Assembly (NCBI GenBank): GCA_037045645.1
Contig: JBAOIH010000001.1
Span: 2,146,001-2,210,000, forward strand
Source: Nocardioides sp.
GTDB taxonomy: Bacteria > Actinomycetota > Actinomycetes > Propionibacteriales > Nocardioidaceae
Direction of reading: 5' to 3'
Length of the DNA stretch: 64,000 nt
The translations under genes and the position numbers were made by a program. The stretch's first letter is position 1; each line of letters starts with the position of its first letter. Positions 17,547-26,498 of the stretch are shown here, piece by piece. The notes under the pieces are model-generated. The model did no database searches, had not been told where the DNA came from, and saw nothing but the letters and a program-made list of their open reading frames with translations.

Positions 17547-18284
17547 TCAGATCCGGGCGAGTTCGTCCATCAGTACGGCCGCGCTGGCATCCGAGCCCGG
17601 CAGGCCCTCGATCCACACGCGGACGGGGCGCCCCTCGAGGTCGAGGGCGTTGACCAGGCGGCGCAGCAACGCGGTGCGTTGGCTCAACTGCTCGTCTCGA
17701 AGCGCGAGCACCGCTAATCGGTTCGTGCCCAGGCGGGCGATCGTCTCGGCGCCGGAGAACACCGTGCGTGCCGACTGCCCCACGCGCGTGACCCGACGCG
17801 CCGACGCAAGGCGCGCCGAAGCGCCGTGCGTGAGGTCCCCGCCGAGCACGTCGACGATCACCAGTGAATAGGTGTCGCGGATATCCCCCGGTGCGGCCTC
17901 GGCTCGGTAGAGCTCGGTCAGTCTTCCGCGCAGGTGCGCGAGTGAGGCCAGTCCGGTCATCGGGTCCGCACACGAGAGTTGGTGCAGGTAGCCGAGCGTT
18001 GCTTCGCTCCACGCCTCGGCCAGAGCCTGTACGTCGCGGAAACTCGGGTCGGTGCCGCGTACGGACCGGTACGTCGCCTGCAGCGCAGTCAAGCACTCCC
18101 CCAAGGATGACCCCCGAAGGGCCAGAGCATGCCCAACCACGCTGCAGGCGACCGATGGATCGGCGCCGGAGACCAAGGCCTCCTCGACGCTGGCGAACTC
18201 TCCCCGCAACCCCCCACAGGCCGCGGGTACGAGCTCGACCGCGTACGCAGGCGCCGCGCTGGCGCGTCGGCGGGAGGTGAACAT
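17547..18284 (-). CDS. Degenerate GGDEF-domain protein
   Basis: About 245 residues from MFTSRRRASAAP. The C-terminal half follows the diguanylate cyclase layout: DPMTGLASLAHLRGRL (the usual D-x-L-T-G-L-x-N-R opening), SLVIVDVLGG in place of the Asp-bearing metal strand, then ETIARLGTNRLAVLAL where active enzymes have RxGGDEF. The catalytic signature is GTNRL and key acidic residues are gone, so it should neither make nor hydrolyse c-di-GMP; it may bind a nucleotide or a partner. The N-terminal half is alanine-rich and unrecognised. A longer in-frame start at 18404 seems less likely. Confidence 0.6.
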   Translation of the reverse strand: MFTSRRRASAAPAYAVELVPAACGGLRGEFASVEEALVSGADPSVACSVVGHALALRGSSLGECLTALQATYRSVRGTDPSFRDVQALAEAWSEATLGYLHQLSCADPMTGLASLAHLRGRLTELYRAEAAPGDIRDTYSLVIVDVLGGDLTHGASARLASARRVTRVGQSARTVFSGAETIARLGTNRLAVLALRDEQLSQRTALLRRLVNALDLEGRPVRVWIEGLPGSDASAAVLMDELARI

Positions 18285-18477
18285 TCCCAACACGTCAGCA
18301 CACCCCCGTCGTTTCCGTTGTCGCCCCGACACCATGGAAACGTGGCGGCGCCCCTGCCATGACGCGGTTGTGCGGACATTTCTGGATGCCAGCTGCCGCT
18401 GCACCGCCTAGCATGGGGTGGAGTGACCGGACCGAGGATCTTGCGTCATTCTCCCCCGTTAGGAGCGTCTTCTTCAC

Positions 18478-20370
18478 GTGCCTGTCACTCTCTCGCGCAC
18501 CCACGGCCCCACGGACGCCGAACTGATCTCGGCCGTCCGCGAGGGAGACCTTGACGCGTACGGAGAACTCTTCGGGCGCCATGTCGGTGCCGCGACCCGT
18601 CTGGCTCGTCAACTCACCAGCGCGGCCGATGCCGATGACCTGGTCTCGGACGCGTTCGCGAAGGTGCTCGGCGTGCTGCAGCGCGGCGGGGGGCCGGACG
18701 TGGCATTCCGCGCCTATCTGCTGACGGCCGTACGTCGCCTCCACATCGACAAGGTGCGCGCGGGCGCGAAGTTGCACACCACCGACAACCTCGAGCCGTT
18801 CGACCCGGGCGTCCCCTTCCGCGACACCGTGGTCGAGGGCTTCGAGAACGCCGCAGCCGCCAAGGCATTCGAGTCGCTCCCCGAGCGGTGGCAACTCGTG
18901 CTGTGGCATACAGAGGTCGAGGGGCACAAACCGGCCGATATCGCACCGCTGCTGGGAATGAGCCCGAACTCCGTGGCCGCGTTGGCGTATCGGGCGCGCG
19001 AAGGTCTGCGCCAGGCATTCCTGACGATGCACGCCCAGGAGATCGAGGACGACGCCTGCCAGTTCACCCACGACAACCTCGGAGCGTACGTCCGCGGCGG
19101 CTGCTCCAAACGCGACGCCGCCAAGATCGAGACTCACCTGGAGGAATGTCGCGCCTGCACCGCGATCTATCTCGAACTCTGCGAGATCAACGGCAACCTG
19201 CGCGGCATCCTGGTGATCACACTGCTCGGCACCGCGGGACTGGGCTATCTCGGGGGCAGCACGACGGCGTCCACCGCCGTGAGCACTCTGCTCGCGCGTG
19301 GCCGCGACCTGGTCGTACAGCACACCGGAGTTGCGGTGGCGACCGCTGCTGCCGCGACCGTCGCGATCGCCGCGACCAGCGTCGCGCTGCTCGGTGGCGC
19401 CGACGCAGACCTCTCCTCGGCAGATCGCCAGATCACCCCCGACGTATCAACCTGGGCACCGACCGAGCCGTCCCAGCCCGGTGCGGCCACCACTTCGCTC
19501 CCCGCCGAGGCAACGGTCGCGCCCACGGCAGGGGTCCCGCCTACTTCTGGGCCGACTTCTGGGCCGACTTCTGGGCCAACCCCTGGGCCTACTTCTGCGC
19601 CCAGTTCTGGGCCCACTTCTGGGCCGTCGTCCCCGCCCGTCGCCACGTCGATGCCGACGACCAGTCCGAGCCCCACCCGCACCATGACGCTCGGGAGCCC
19701 GACCCCCACGACATCACCGTCAGTCACGACCAGCGCAACCTCCACGGTGAGCCCGACGGCGAGTGCCTCGCTCACCGTCTCCGCCTCAGCGTCACCCAGT
19801 TTCACCCCGACCAGCACCGCCACCTCGAGCCCGACCAGCACCGCCACCTCGAGCCCGACCATCAGCCCAAGCCCGAGCCCGACCAGCAGCCCCAGTCCGA
19901 GCCCGACCAGCACCGCCACCCCGAGCCCGACCAGCACGCCCACCAGCACGCCCACACCGCCGTTGGCCGCGATCGTCACCGGTTCCGCTCCCGACTACAC
20001 GATCACCCTGGTCGTGTCGGGCGCCTCGGCCGACTCCGAGCTTCGCGTGCAGTCCAGTGGCCCGGTCGCGATCTCCAGCACGGACCCTCGCTGCGAGCGG
20101 CTCAACACCAGTTCAGGCGCGTGCATCGTGTCCGGCGACACGACTCTCGTCCTCTCCGCGAGCATGCGCAACGACGGCGGCAGCGTCACCGTGACGTTCA
20201 CCCTCACCACGACCGTCAACGGGCTCCCGCAGACGACCACCCAGACCGTCGAACTGCCGCCGGCGCCCGCGCCGGCATCCCCGACTGCGACCCTCGGCCT
20301 GTTCTCGATCGGCGCCGCGACGCTCGCCGGCCCCTCGGCTGTGGTCTGGACCCACCGACCCCGCCGCTGA
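18478..20370 (+). CDS. ECF sigma factor fused to zinc anti-sigma motif, membrane segments and Ser/Thr/Pro stalk
   Basis: A 630-residue protein from a GTG start after TTAGGAGCG. Sigma region 2 spans about residues 22-92 and region 4 about 128-182 (SLPERWQLVLWHTEVEGH). A ZAS-like motif HLEECRAC (HxxxCxxC, 220-227) follows. Two hydrophobic stretches lie at about 243-260 and 284-307. A long Ser/Thr/Pro-rich linker built from short repeats runs from 328 to about 495. A beta-rich domain comes next (SAPDYTITLVVSG...CERLNTSSGACIV). The end is a hydrophobic segment with an RPRR tail. It looks like a sigma factor tied to its own anti-sigma module and to the membrane, perhaps freed by proteolysis. Membrane topology is uncertain. 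Confidence 0.85.
   Translation: MPVTLSRTHGPTDAELISAVREGDLDAYGELFGRHVGAATRLARQLTSAADADDLVSDAFAKVLGVLQRGGGPDVAFRAYLLTAVRRLHIDKVRAGAKLHTTDNLEPFDPGVPFRDTVVEGFENAAAAKAFESLPERWQLVLWHTEVEGHKPADIAPLLGMSPNSVAALAYRAREGLRQAFLTMHAQEIEDDACQFTHDNLGAYVRGGCSKRDAAKIETHLEECRACTAIYLELCEINGNLRGILVITLLGTAGLGYLGGSTTASTAVSTLLARGRDLVVQHTGVAVATAAAATVAIAATSVALLGGADADLSSADRQITPDVSTWAPTEPSQPGAATTSLPAEATVAPTAGVPPTSGPTSGPTSGPTPGPTSAPSSGPTSGPSSPPVATSMPTTSPSPTRTMTLGSPTPTTSPSVTTSATSTVSPTASASLTVSASASPSFTPTSTATSSPTSTATSSPTISPSPSPTSSPSPSPTSTATPSPTSTPTSTPTPPLAAIVTGSAPDYTITLVVSGASADSELRVQSSGPVAISSTDPRCERLNTSSGACIVSGDTTLVLSASMRNDGGSVTVTFTLTTTVNGLPQTTTQTVELPPAPAPASPTATLGLFSIGAATLAGPSAVVWTHRPRR
19543..19626 (+). repeat. Seven tandem 12-bp repeats encoding TSGP units
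   Basis: Seven consecutive 12-base units close to ACTTCTGGGCCG lie within the stalk of the sigma fusion and encode (P)TSG-type tetrapeptides. The number of copies is likely to vary between strains. Confidence 0.8.
19806..19950 (+). repeat. 24-bp and shorter SPTSTAT-coding repeats
   Basis: Two exact copies of a 24-base unit beginning CCCGACCAGCACCGCC (19806-19829 and 19830-19853) are followed by degenerate copies. They encode the SPTSTATS-type stalk of the sigma fusion protein. Confidence 0.75.
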
Positions 20371-20393
20371 GCAACTCAGCGAACCCTGGAACA

Positions 20394-21669
20394 ATGGCCA
20401 AGGTGACCGACGACCTGTGGCCCGCTCCGACCGCGCAGGCACCCGTACGCGCGATCGTCTCCTTGCCGGGCAGCAAGTCGGAGACTAATCGAGCGCTGAT
20501 CCTGGCCGCGCTCGCCGACGGTCCGTCGGTCGTACGCCGTGCGCTGCACTCGCGCGACACCATGCTGATGGCCGCTGCGCTGGGCTCGCTGGGAAGCAAC
20601 GTCGACACTTCTGGTCCCGACTGGGTCGTGCACCCAGGCCTCCTGAGCGGACCCGCGACCGTGGACTGCGGCCTGGCGGGAACGGTGATGCGGTTCGTCC
20701 CACCGGTGGCGGCCTTGGCACAGGGGCGGGTGGACTTCGACGGCGACAGCCACATGCGCCAACGGCCGATCGGCGCCATGCTCGGCGCGCTCGCAACCTT
20801 GGGCGTCGACGTGCACGGCGAGTCGCTGCCCTTCTCGATCCACGGCACCGGCACCGTTGCCGGCGGGAAGGTCGTCATCGATGCCTCGGCCTCCTCCCAG
20901 TTCGTGTCCGCGCTCCTCCTCGCCGGGGCACGATTCGAGCGCGGCGCCGACGTGGTGCACGACGGCAAACCCATGCCGTCGTTGCCGCATGTGGAGATGA
21001 CCGTCGCGATGTTGCGTGAGCATGGCGTGGCGGTGGACGACACCGATGCCAATCGGTGGGTTGTCTCGCCCGGCCAGATCACCGCCCGGGATCGCACCAT
21101 CGAGCCCGACCTCTCCAATGCCGCAGCCTTCCTGGCACTTGCTGCCGTCTCCGGCGGTGAGGTCGTCGTACGCGATTGGCCCCGTCACACCAAGCAGGCA
21201 GGCGACCGACTCCGCGAGATCTTGAGCCTGATGGGTTGTGCGGTCGAGTTCGTCGAGGGAGGTCTCTGTGTGCGGGGACCCGAACACCTCCTCGGCGTGG
21301 ATCTCGACCTCCACGACGTCGGAGAAGCTCACTCCCGTGGTCGCCGCCCTGTGCGCGCTGGCCACCACCCCTTCGCACCTGAGCGGCATCGGCCACATCC
21401 GCGGTCACGAGACCGACCGCCTGCTCGCACTGGCGACCGAGTTGGGTGCGCTCGGCGCCGACGTGACCGAGCACGACGACGGTCTCGCCTTCCGGCCTGC
21501 TCGTCTGCACGGTGGCCGCTTCGCGACGTACGCCGATCACCGGATGGCGCACGCGGCCGTGGTGATCGGAGCCGGCGTCGAGGGCGTGCTCGTGGAGAAC
21601 GTCGCCACCACCGCCAAGACGTTCCCCGACTTCGCGACCACCTGGTCGGCGCTCGTGGAGGACGTGTGA
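20394..21669 (+). pseudogene. aroA: 3-phosphoshikimate 1-carboxyvinyltransferase (EPSP synthase), frameshifted
   Basis: Sixth step of the shikimate pathway. The protein begins MAKVTDDLWPAPTAQAPV and has the LPGSKSETNRALILAALADG substrate loop, GLAGTVMRFVPPVAAL, and QFVSALLLAGARF. At about 21323-21327 the frame breaks: the N-terminal part ends at LDLHDVGE and the rest (LTPVVAALCALATTP, IRGHETDRLLAL, YADHRMAHA) continues in the next frame. Dropping one A from GGAGAAGCTCAC restores the protein. The gene is essential for prototrophy, so a sequence error is more likely than true inactivation. rsgA follows with a GTGA overlap. Confidence 0.9.
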
Positions 21670-22646
21670 CCGGACGCTATTCCGACCACGATCACGAGCA
21701 CTACGAGCGTCCGCGTCGCCGCACCAGGCCCCGGACCAAGGAACGCCCGACGTACGACGACGCGGTCGAGGCCTCGGTCATCACCGTCGACCGGGGACGC
21801 TTCACCCTCGATGTGGACGGCACGACAGTGATGGCGATGAAATCCCGCCCCCTGGGCCGCAAAGGGGTCGTGGTCGGCGATCGGGTGCGGGTGGTCGGTG
21901 ACGTCTCCGGGCAGGACGGCTCGTTGGCGCGCATCGTCGAGGTGCGCGAGCGGCACACCGTGTTACGTCGTACCGCCGACGACGACGACCCCGTCGAGCG
22001 CATCATCGTGGCCAACGCCGACCAACTCGTCGTCGTCACGGCGCTGGCCGATCCCGAGCCACGACCGCGCCTGATCGACCGCGCCCTCGTCGCGGCGTAC
22101 GACTCCGGCATGGCTCCCCTGCTGTGTCTGACCAAGGCCGACCTGGCGGACCCCGAGACGCTGCTGAGCACCTACCGCTCCCTGGGAGTGCCCTGGGTGG
22201 TGACCCAGCGCGACGGCGACCTGGCCGAGTTGTGCACCCGCCTGGCCGGACGTACGTCCGTGCTGATCGGCCACAGTGGGGTGGGCAAGTCGACGCTGGT
22301 CAATGCGCTGGTGCCCGATGCCAATCGCGACGTCGGGCACGTCAACGAAGTGACCGGCCGCGGCCGCCACACCTCGACGTCGGCGCTGATGCTGGCACTG
22401 CCCGGAGCAGGCGGGCTTGGATCATCGACACCCCCGGCATCCGCTCGTTTCGGGCTGGCCCACGTCGAGCCCGAGCACCTGATCGAGGCCTTCCCCGACC
22501 TCGACGAGATGACCGAGGACTGCCCGCGCGGCTGCACTCACGGCGGGGACGAGCCGGAGTGCGGACTCGACGTGGCCGTGCAGTCGGGAGCAGCCGACGC
22601 CGAACGGGTGAAGTCCTTCCGACGGCTGCTTGGCGGCCCGCTATGA
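21666..22646 (+). CDS. rsgA: Ribosome small-subunit GTPase RsgA, with two compensating frameshifts
   Basis: A circularly permuted GTPase of about 326 residues that helps mature the 30S subunit. An OB-fold N-terminus is followed by TKAD (G4), GHSGVGKSTLVNALV (P-loop) and the zinc knuckle CPRGCTHGGDEPEC. Between about 22413 and 22450 the reading frame is wrong: the main frame reads GLGSSTPPASARFG where WIIDTPGIRSFG is expected. The WIIDTPGIRSF segment, with the DTPG switch, is present in another frame. Two extra bases near GGCGGGCTTGG and one extra T in CGTTTCGGG explain it. The GTG start overlaps the aroA stop. Confidence 0.9.
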   Translation: MTGRYSDHDHEHYERPRRRTRPRTKERPTYDDAVEASVITVDRGRFTLDVDGTTVMAMKSRPLGRKGVVVGDRVRVVGDVSGQDGSLARIVEVRERHTVLRRTADDDDPVERIIVANADQLVVVTALADPEPRPRLIDRALVAAYDSGMAPLLCLTKADLADPETLLSTYRSLGVPWVVTQRDGDLAELCTRLAGRTSVLIGHSGVGKSTLVNALVPDANRDVGHVNEVTGRGRHTSTSALMLALPGAGGLGSSTPPASARFGLAHVEPEHLIEAFPDLDEMTEDCPRGCTHGGDEPECGLDVAVQSGAADAERVKSFRRLLGGPL

Positions 22647-22690
22647 CGCGTCGGCGTACTGATGGCGACGCATGGATCTACCCTGTCACT

Positions 22691-23601
22691 ATGGCGATCA
22701 CGGGCACTGGCGTGCCGGACTACACCGACGATCTTCGCTTGGCCCACGTGCTGGCCGACGACGCCGACTCCCTGACCATGAGCCGCGCTTTCAAGCGCGC
22801 TCGACCTGCACGTGATGAGCAAGCCCGACCTGACACCGGTCACCGAGGCCGATCGTGGCCGTGGAAGAGAGCCATTCGCCGGACGCTGTCGCGCGTACGC
22901 TCTCGTGACGCCGTCGTCGGTGAGGAGCACGGCAGCACCGGACACTCCCAGCGACAGCTGGATCATCGACCCGATCGACGGCACCAAGAACTTCGTCCGC
23001 GGAGTTCCCGTCTGGGCCACCTTGATCGCATTGGCGGTCGACGACGAGGTGGTGCTGGGCGTGGTCTCCGCCCCCGCGCTGCATCGGCGCTGGTGGGCCA
23101 GCGTCGGGCCAGGGCGCCTGGACCGGCCGTTCGCTGCTGAAGGCAACGCGCTGCGAGGTGTCCGATGTACGCCGCCTGGAGGATGCGTCGCTGTCCTACA
23201 GCAGCCTGGGCGGCTGGGATGAGCGGGGTCGACTCGACGACTTCTTGTCCTTGACCCGGCGTTGCTGGCGGACCCGCGCGCTACTGGCGACTTCTGGTCC
23301 TACATGCTGGTCGCCGAGGGCGCGGTCGACATCGCCACCGAACCCGAACTCGCACTGCACGACATGGCAGCACTCGACATCATCGTGCGCGAGGCCGGCG
23401 GACGCTTCTCCGCCCTCGACGGTGCTGGACGGCCCGTTCGGCGGCAACGCGCTGGCCACCAACGGACACCTGCACGACGCGGCGCTGGCCTTCCTCGGCA
23501 CCGCCCATGACGACGACGACCCGGACGCCCCGGTTCGTGGCCCCGGTTCGGTGAGCCAACTGCGAGGCAGGCGCGGCGAGGACGAGCACGGCGGTCGCTG
23601 A
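22691..23601 (+). pseudogene. hisN: Histidinol-phosphatase (inositol monophosphatase family), multiply frameshifted
   Basis: Fragments in three frames assemble into one protein: MAITGTGVPDYTDDLRLAHV, DLHVMSKPDLTPVTEADR, DAVVGEEHG, SWIIDPIDGTKNFVRGVPVW (the metal-binding DPIDGT motif), ALAVDDEVVLGVVSAPAL, GDFWSYMLVAEGAVDIATEP, and GPFGGNALATNGHLHDAALAF. At least seven apparent single- or double-base insertions are needed to join them. The order matches actinobacterial HisN-type enzymes that act late in histidine synthesis. Because the parts are well conserved between breaks, recent or technical errors are more likely than old decay. Confidence 0.8.
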
Positions 23602-23696
23602 CCGGTCTCGCAGGTCGGACAAGTGTCCAGCAGACCCTTCACGCGGACACCGCACCTGGGTACGTTGTGGTCACCGCACAGCGACAGGAGTGGCCC

Positions 23697-24125
23697 ATGC
23701 GCATCAACGAGGTCTTGAAGCGGAAAACTCTCGACGGCGTCGTCACGATCAGTCCGGACGCGACCGTACGCGAACTCATCGGGCTCCTGGCCGAGCACAA
23801 CGTCGGTGCCTTGATCGTCAGCACGGACGGCTCGTCGGTCGACGGCATCGTCAGTGAGCGCGACGTCGTACGCCGCCTTCGCGACGGCGCCGAACTTCTC
23901 GACGGCGCAGTGCACTCGATCATGACCAGCGAAGTGCACACCTGCGAACTCGACCATGACCTCGACTCACTGATGTCGCTGATGACCGAGCGCCGCATCC
24001 GCCACGTCCCCGTCGTCTCCGACGGCCGACTCACCGGCATCATCAGCATCGGCGACGTTGTGAAGAACCGGATGGCCGAACTCGAGTTCGAGCGCGACCA
24101 ACTCGACTCCTATATCCAGTCCTGA
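23697..24125 (+). CDS. CBS-domain pair protein
   Basis: A 142-residue protein made of two CBS motifs (VVTISPDATVRELIGLLAEH and VHTCELDHDLDSLMSLMTER, ending with LTGIISIGDVVKNRM). Such stand-alone pairs bind adenosyl ligands and act as energy or redox sensors. The ATG after ACAGGAG is chosen as start (MRINEVLKRKTL). The stop shares a base with the ATG of the following S4 protein, so the two are coupled. Confidence 0.88.
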   Translation: MRINEVLKRKTLDGVVTISPDATVRELIGLLAEHNVGALIVSTDGSSVDGIVSERDVVRRLRDGAELLDGAVHSIMTSEVHTCELDHDLDSLMSLMTERRIRHVPVVSDGRLTGIISIGDVVKNRMAELEFERDQLDSYIQS

Positions 24126-24349
24126 TGCAGATCCCGGAGGTCTCCGTCTCCGACGGCGCGATCCGGCTCGGGCAGTTCTTGAAGCTGGCCGACCTGGTCG
24201 ACTCGGGCTCCGACGCCAAGGCCCTCATCGCCAGCGGACGGGTGCGGGTCAACGACGAGGTGGAGACCCGGCGCGGGCGTCAGCTCGCCGCCGGTGATGT
24301 CGTACGGGTCGCCGAGCGCGCCGCCCGGGTAGCCGGCAACGTCAGCTGA
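24125..24349 (+). CDS. S4-domain RNA-binding protein (YbcJ/RlbA-like)
   Basis: A 74-residue S4-fold protein: IRLGQFLKLADLVDSGSDAKAL, then SGRVRVNDEVETRRGRQLAAGD. It resembles the YbcJ/YaaA small RNA-binding group linked with ribosome function. It is coupled to the CBS gene and overlaps the convergent FKBP gene by 8 bases at the 3' ends. Confidence 0.85.
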   Translation: MQIPEVSVSDGAIRLGQFLKLADLVDSGSDAKALIASGRVRVNDEVETRRGRQLAAGDVVRVAERAARVAGNVS

Positions 24350-24710
24350 CACCCATCAGGTCACACACGAAGATCAGCGTCTCACCGGGCTTGATCACGC
24401 CGCCGGCACCGCGCTCGCCGTAGCCCAGGTGCGGCGGGATGACCAACTGTCGGCGACCGCCGACCTTCATGCCCGTGACGCCGTCGTCCCAGCCCTTGAT
24501 GACCTGGCCGATGCCGAGCCGGAAGGCGAGCGGCGCACCCCGGTTGTAGGAGGCGTCGAACTCCTCGCCGGTGGAGTGGGCCACGCCCACGTAGTGCACG
24601 GACACGGTGGAGCCGGGCGTCGCCTCGGCGCCGTCACCCTCCACCAGATCGGTGATCACCAGGTCGGCGGGGGGCTCGAAGTCGGGGAAGTCGATCTCAG
24701 GTTTTTCCAT
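24342..24710 (-). CDS. FKBP-type peptidyl-prolyl cis-trans isomerase
   Basis: A 122-residue single-domain FKBP. It shows VSVHYVGVAHSTGEEFDASYNRG, GIGQVIKGWDDGVTGMKVGG, and PPHLGYGERGAGGVIKPGETLIF, the usual active-site residues (Tyr, Phe, Asp, Trp). There is no signal peptide, so it is cytoplasmic. It speeds prolyl bond isomerisation during folding. Confidence 0.93.
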   Translation of the reverse strand: MEKPEIDFPDFEPPADLVITDLVEGDGAEATPGSTVSVHYVGVAHSTGEEFDASYNRGAPLAFRLGIGQVIKGWDDGVTGMKVGGRRQLVIPPHLGYGERGAGGVIKPGETLIFVCDLMGVS

Positions 24711-24739
24711 ATCGACGACCCTAACCCTTGGCCTCGGCG

Positions 24740-26023
24740 TCAGTGCACCAACACCGTCACCGCGTGGATCAACACACCCACCAGACCACCGACGATAGTG
24801 CCGTTGATCCGGATGAACTGCAGATCACGCCCGACATACAGCTCGATCCGGCTGGCGGCCTCCTTGCCGTCCCAGCGCTCGATCGTGTGCGTGATGACCG
24901 TCGTGAGTTCCGCGCCGTACCTCTCGATCCCGAAGACGGTGACGTCTGCGACCAGGCCGTCCAGCTTCGCACGCAGGGCCTCGTCGTCGAGCAACCGGTG
25001 CGAGAACGCCGAGAGTTCGGTCTGGAGCCGCAGGCGTACGGCGCCCTGCGGGTCCTTCAGCGACGTCAGCATGGCCCGTCGCAGCGCGTTCCACAACGAG
25101 ACCGCCGACTCCAGCACTGCCGGATGATCGAGCATGCGCTCCTTGAGGCGCTCTGCTCGGGCCTGGGTCTCCTCGTCGAAGAGCAGGTCCTGGGCCAACT
25201 GCTCCAGCATGGAGTCGAGAGCCTGCCGGGCGCGGTGGTCGGGATCCTCCAGGATGTCCTCGACCCACTTGATCGCCTCCAGGTAGACCCTGCCGGTCAC
25301 CGCCTCGTTCAGGCGCGGCGGTGCCCACCACGGCGCACGCTCGGACAGGATCTCGGTGAAGGTCTCCTCGTTGCCGAGCAGCCAGGCGTGCAGTTCGCGC
25401 ATCGCGAGGTCGACCAACGAGTGATGCACATCGTCCTCGACGAACTCATGCAACATCCCGCCGAGCAAGGGCGCGAGGGGCTCCTCGCGAAAGCGCGGCA
25501 CCAGTGCGTCTCGGACCAGGTCCTCGACGTGCGAGTCACGCACCTTACCCAGCCCGATCGCGGCAACGTCGGAGGCCTCGTCGACCACCCGGCGTACGTT
25601 GGCCGGATCCGACAGCCAGGTCGCCACGCGGTGGGAGATCGTCGCCGCCGCGACCCGATCGCGGATCACCTGTTCTTGCAGGAAGTTCTGCCCGACGAAT
25701 TCCTCCAGCGACTTGCCGAGCAGGTCCTTCTTCTTGGGCACCAGCGCGGTGTGCGGGATCGGCAACCCGAGTGGGTGCTTGAACAGAGCCGTGACGGCGA
25801 ACCAGTCGGCGATCGCGCCGACCATCGACGCTTCCGCACCGGCATTGACGAACCCCAGGAAGCCCGACTCCCCCAGCGTCAGCAGGTAGACGACCGCGGC
25901 GAAGATCAGCAGCGCGACGGCGACCGTACGCATCTTGCGCAGTCCCGACCGGCGTTCGGCGTCGGCCTCGGGGTCGGGCGTGATCATCGAGATCGCGGGG
26001 GCGGGCATGGAAGGAGCAGTCAT
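24740..26023 (-). CDS. DUF445 membrane-associated protein
   Basis: A 427-residue DUF445 (YjiN-like) protein. Near the N-terminus it has a membrane segment, TVAVALLIFAAVVYLL, and the family motif NAGAEASMVGAIADWFAVTALF. A long helical region with KKKDLLGKSLEEFVGQNFL follows, and a second hydrophobic tail ends GGLVGVLIHAVTVLV. The helical part could span to another protein or membrane. The function is not established. The start MTAPSMPAP is chosen; the longer open frame reaches into the divergent nucleotidyltransferase gene. Confidence 0.85.
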   Translation of the reverse strand: MTAPSMPAPAISMITPDPEADAERRSGLRKMRTVAVALLIFAAVVYLLTLGESGFLGFVNAGAEASMVGAIADWFAVTALFKHPLGLPIPHTALVPKKKDLLGKSLEEFVGQNFLQEQVIRDRVAAATISHRVATWLSDPANVRRVVDEASDVAAIGLGKVRDSHVEDLVRDALVPRFREEPLAPLLGGMLHEFVEDDVHHSLVDLAMRELHAWLLGNEETFTEILSERAPWWAPPRLNEAVTGRVYLEAIKWVEDILEDPDHRARQALDSMLEQLAQDLLFDEETQARAERLKERMLDHPAVLESAVSLWNALRRAMLTSLKDPQGAVRLRLQTELSAFSHRLLDDEALRAKLDGLVADVTVFGIERYGAELTTVITHTIERWDGKEAASRIELYVGRDLQFIRINGTIVGGLVGVLIHAVTVLVH

Positions 26024-26069
26024 GATGGCGGAATTCTCCCCCATCCCCTGTGAGTGGAAGAATCCGGCC

Positions 26070-26483
26070 ATGGCCAACCCCTCCAGCACCGCGAAGACGG
26101 TCGTCACCTTCGGGACCTTCGACGTCTTCCACGTCGGGCACCTGCGCGTGATCGAGCGCGCCGCCGCGCTCGGCGACCGACTCGTGGTCGGGGTGTCCGC
26201 CGATGCTCTCAACCTGCGGAAGAAGGGCCGCGAGCCCGTCTTCAGCGAGCGCGAGCGCCTGGAGATCGTGGCCGCGCTGAAGTGTGTCGACGGAGTCTTC
26301 TTGGAGGAGAGCCTGGAGCAGAAGCGGGACTACCTCGTGGAGCACGGCGCCGACATCTTGGTGATGGGCGACGACTGGAAGGGGCGTTTCGACGAGTTCT
26401 CCGACATCGTCGAGGTCGTCTACCTTCCTCGCACTCCGGCCATCTCCACGACGGCGTTGATCGAGAAGATCTCCGGTTCCTGA
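26070..26483 (+). CDS. Cytidylyltransferase-like protein (TagD/glycerol-3-phosphate cytidylyltransferase family)
   Basis: A 137-residue nucleotidyltransferase with the HxGH signature in GTFDVFHVGHLRVIERA and the C-terminal RTPAISTTALIEKI motif that closes on the nucleotide. TagD-type enzymes make CDP-glycerol for wall teichoic acid; other members use different alcohol phosphates. No teichoic acid gene is nearby, so substrate is open. Divergent from the DUF445 gene. Confidence 0.88.
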   Translation: MANPSSTAKTVVTFGTFDVFHVGHLRVIERAAALGDRLVVGVSADALNLRKKGREPVFSERERLEIVAALKCVDGVFLEESLEQKRDYLVEHGADILVMGDDWKGRFDEFSDIVEVVYLPRTPAISTTALIEKISGS

Positions 26484-26498
26484 GCAAGGGTCTACCCT

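Noticed and set aside
19245..19979. 244-residue Gly/Val-rich frame on the minus strand
   Set aside because: Produced by reading the Ser/Thr/Pro repeats of the sigma fusion backwards; no ribosome binding site or family.
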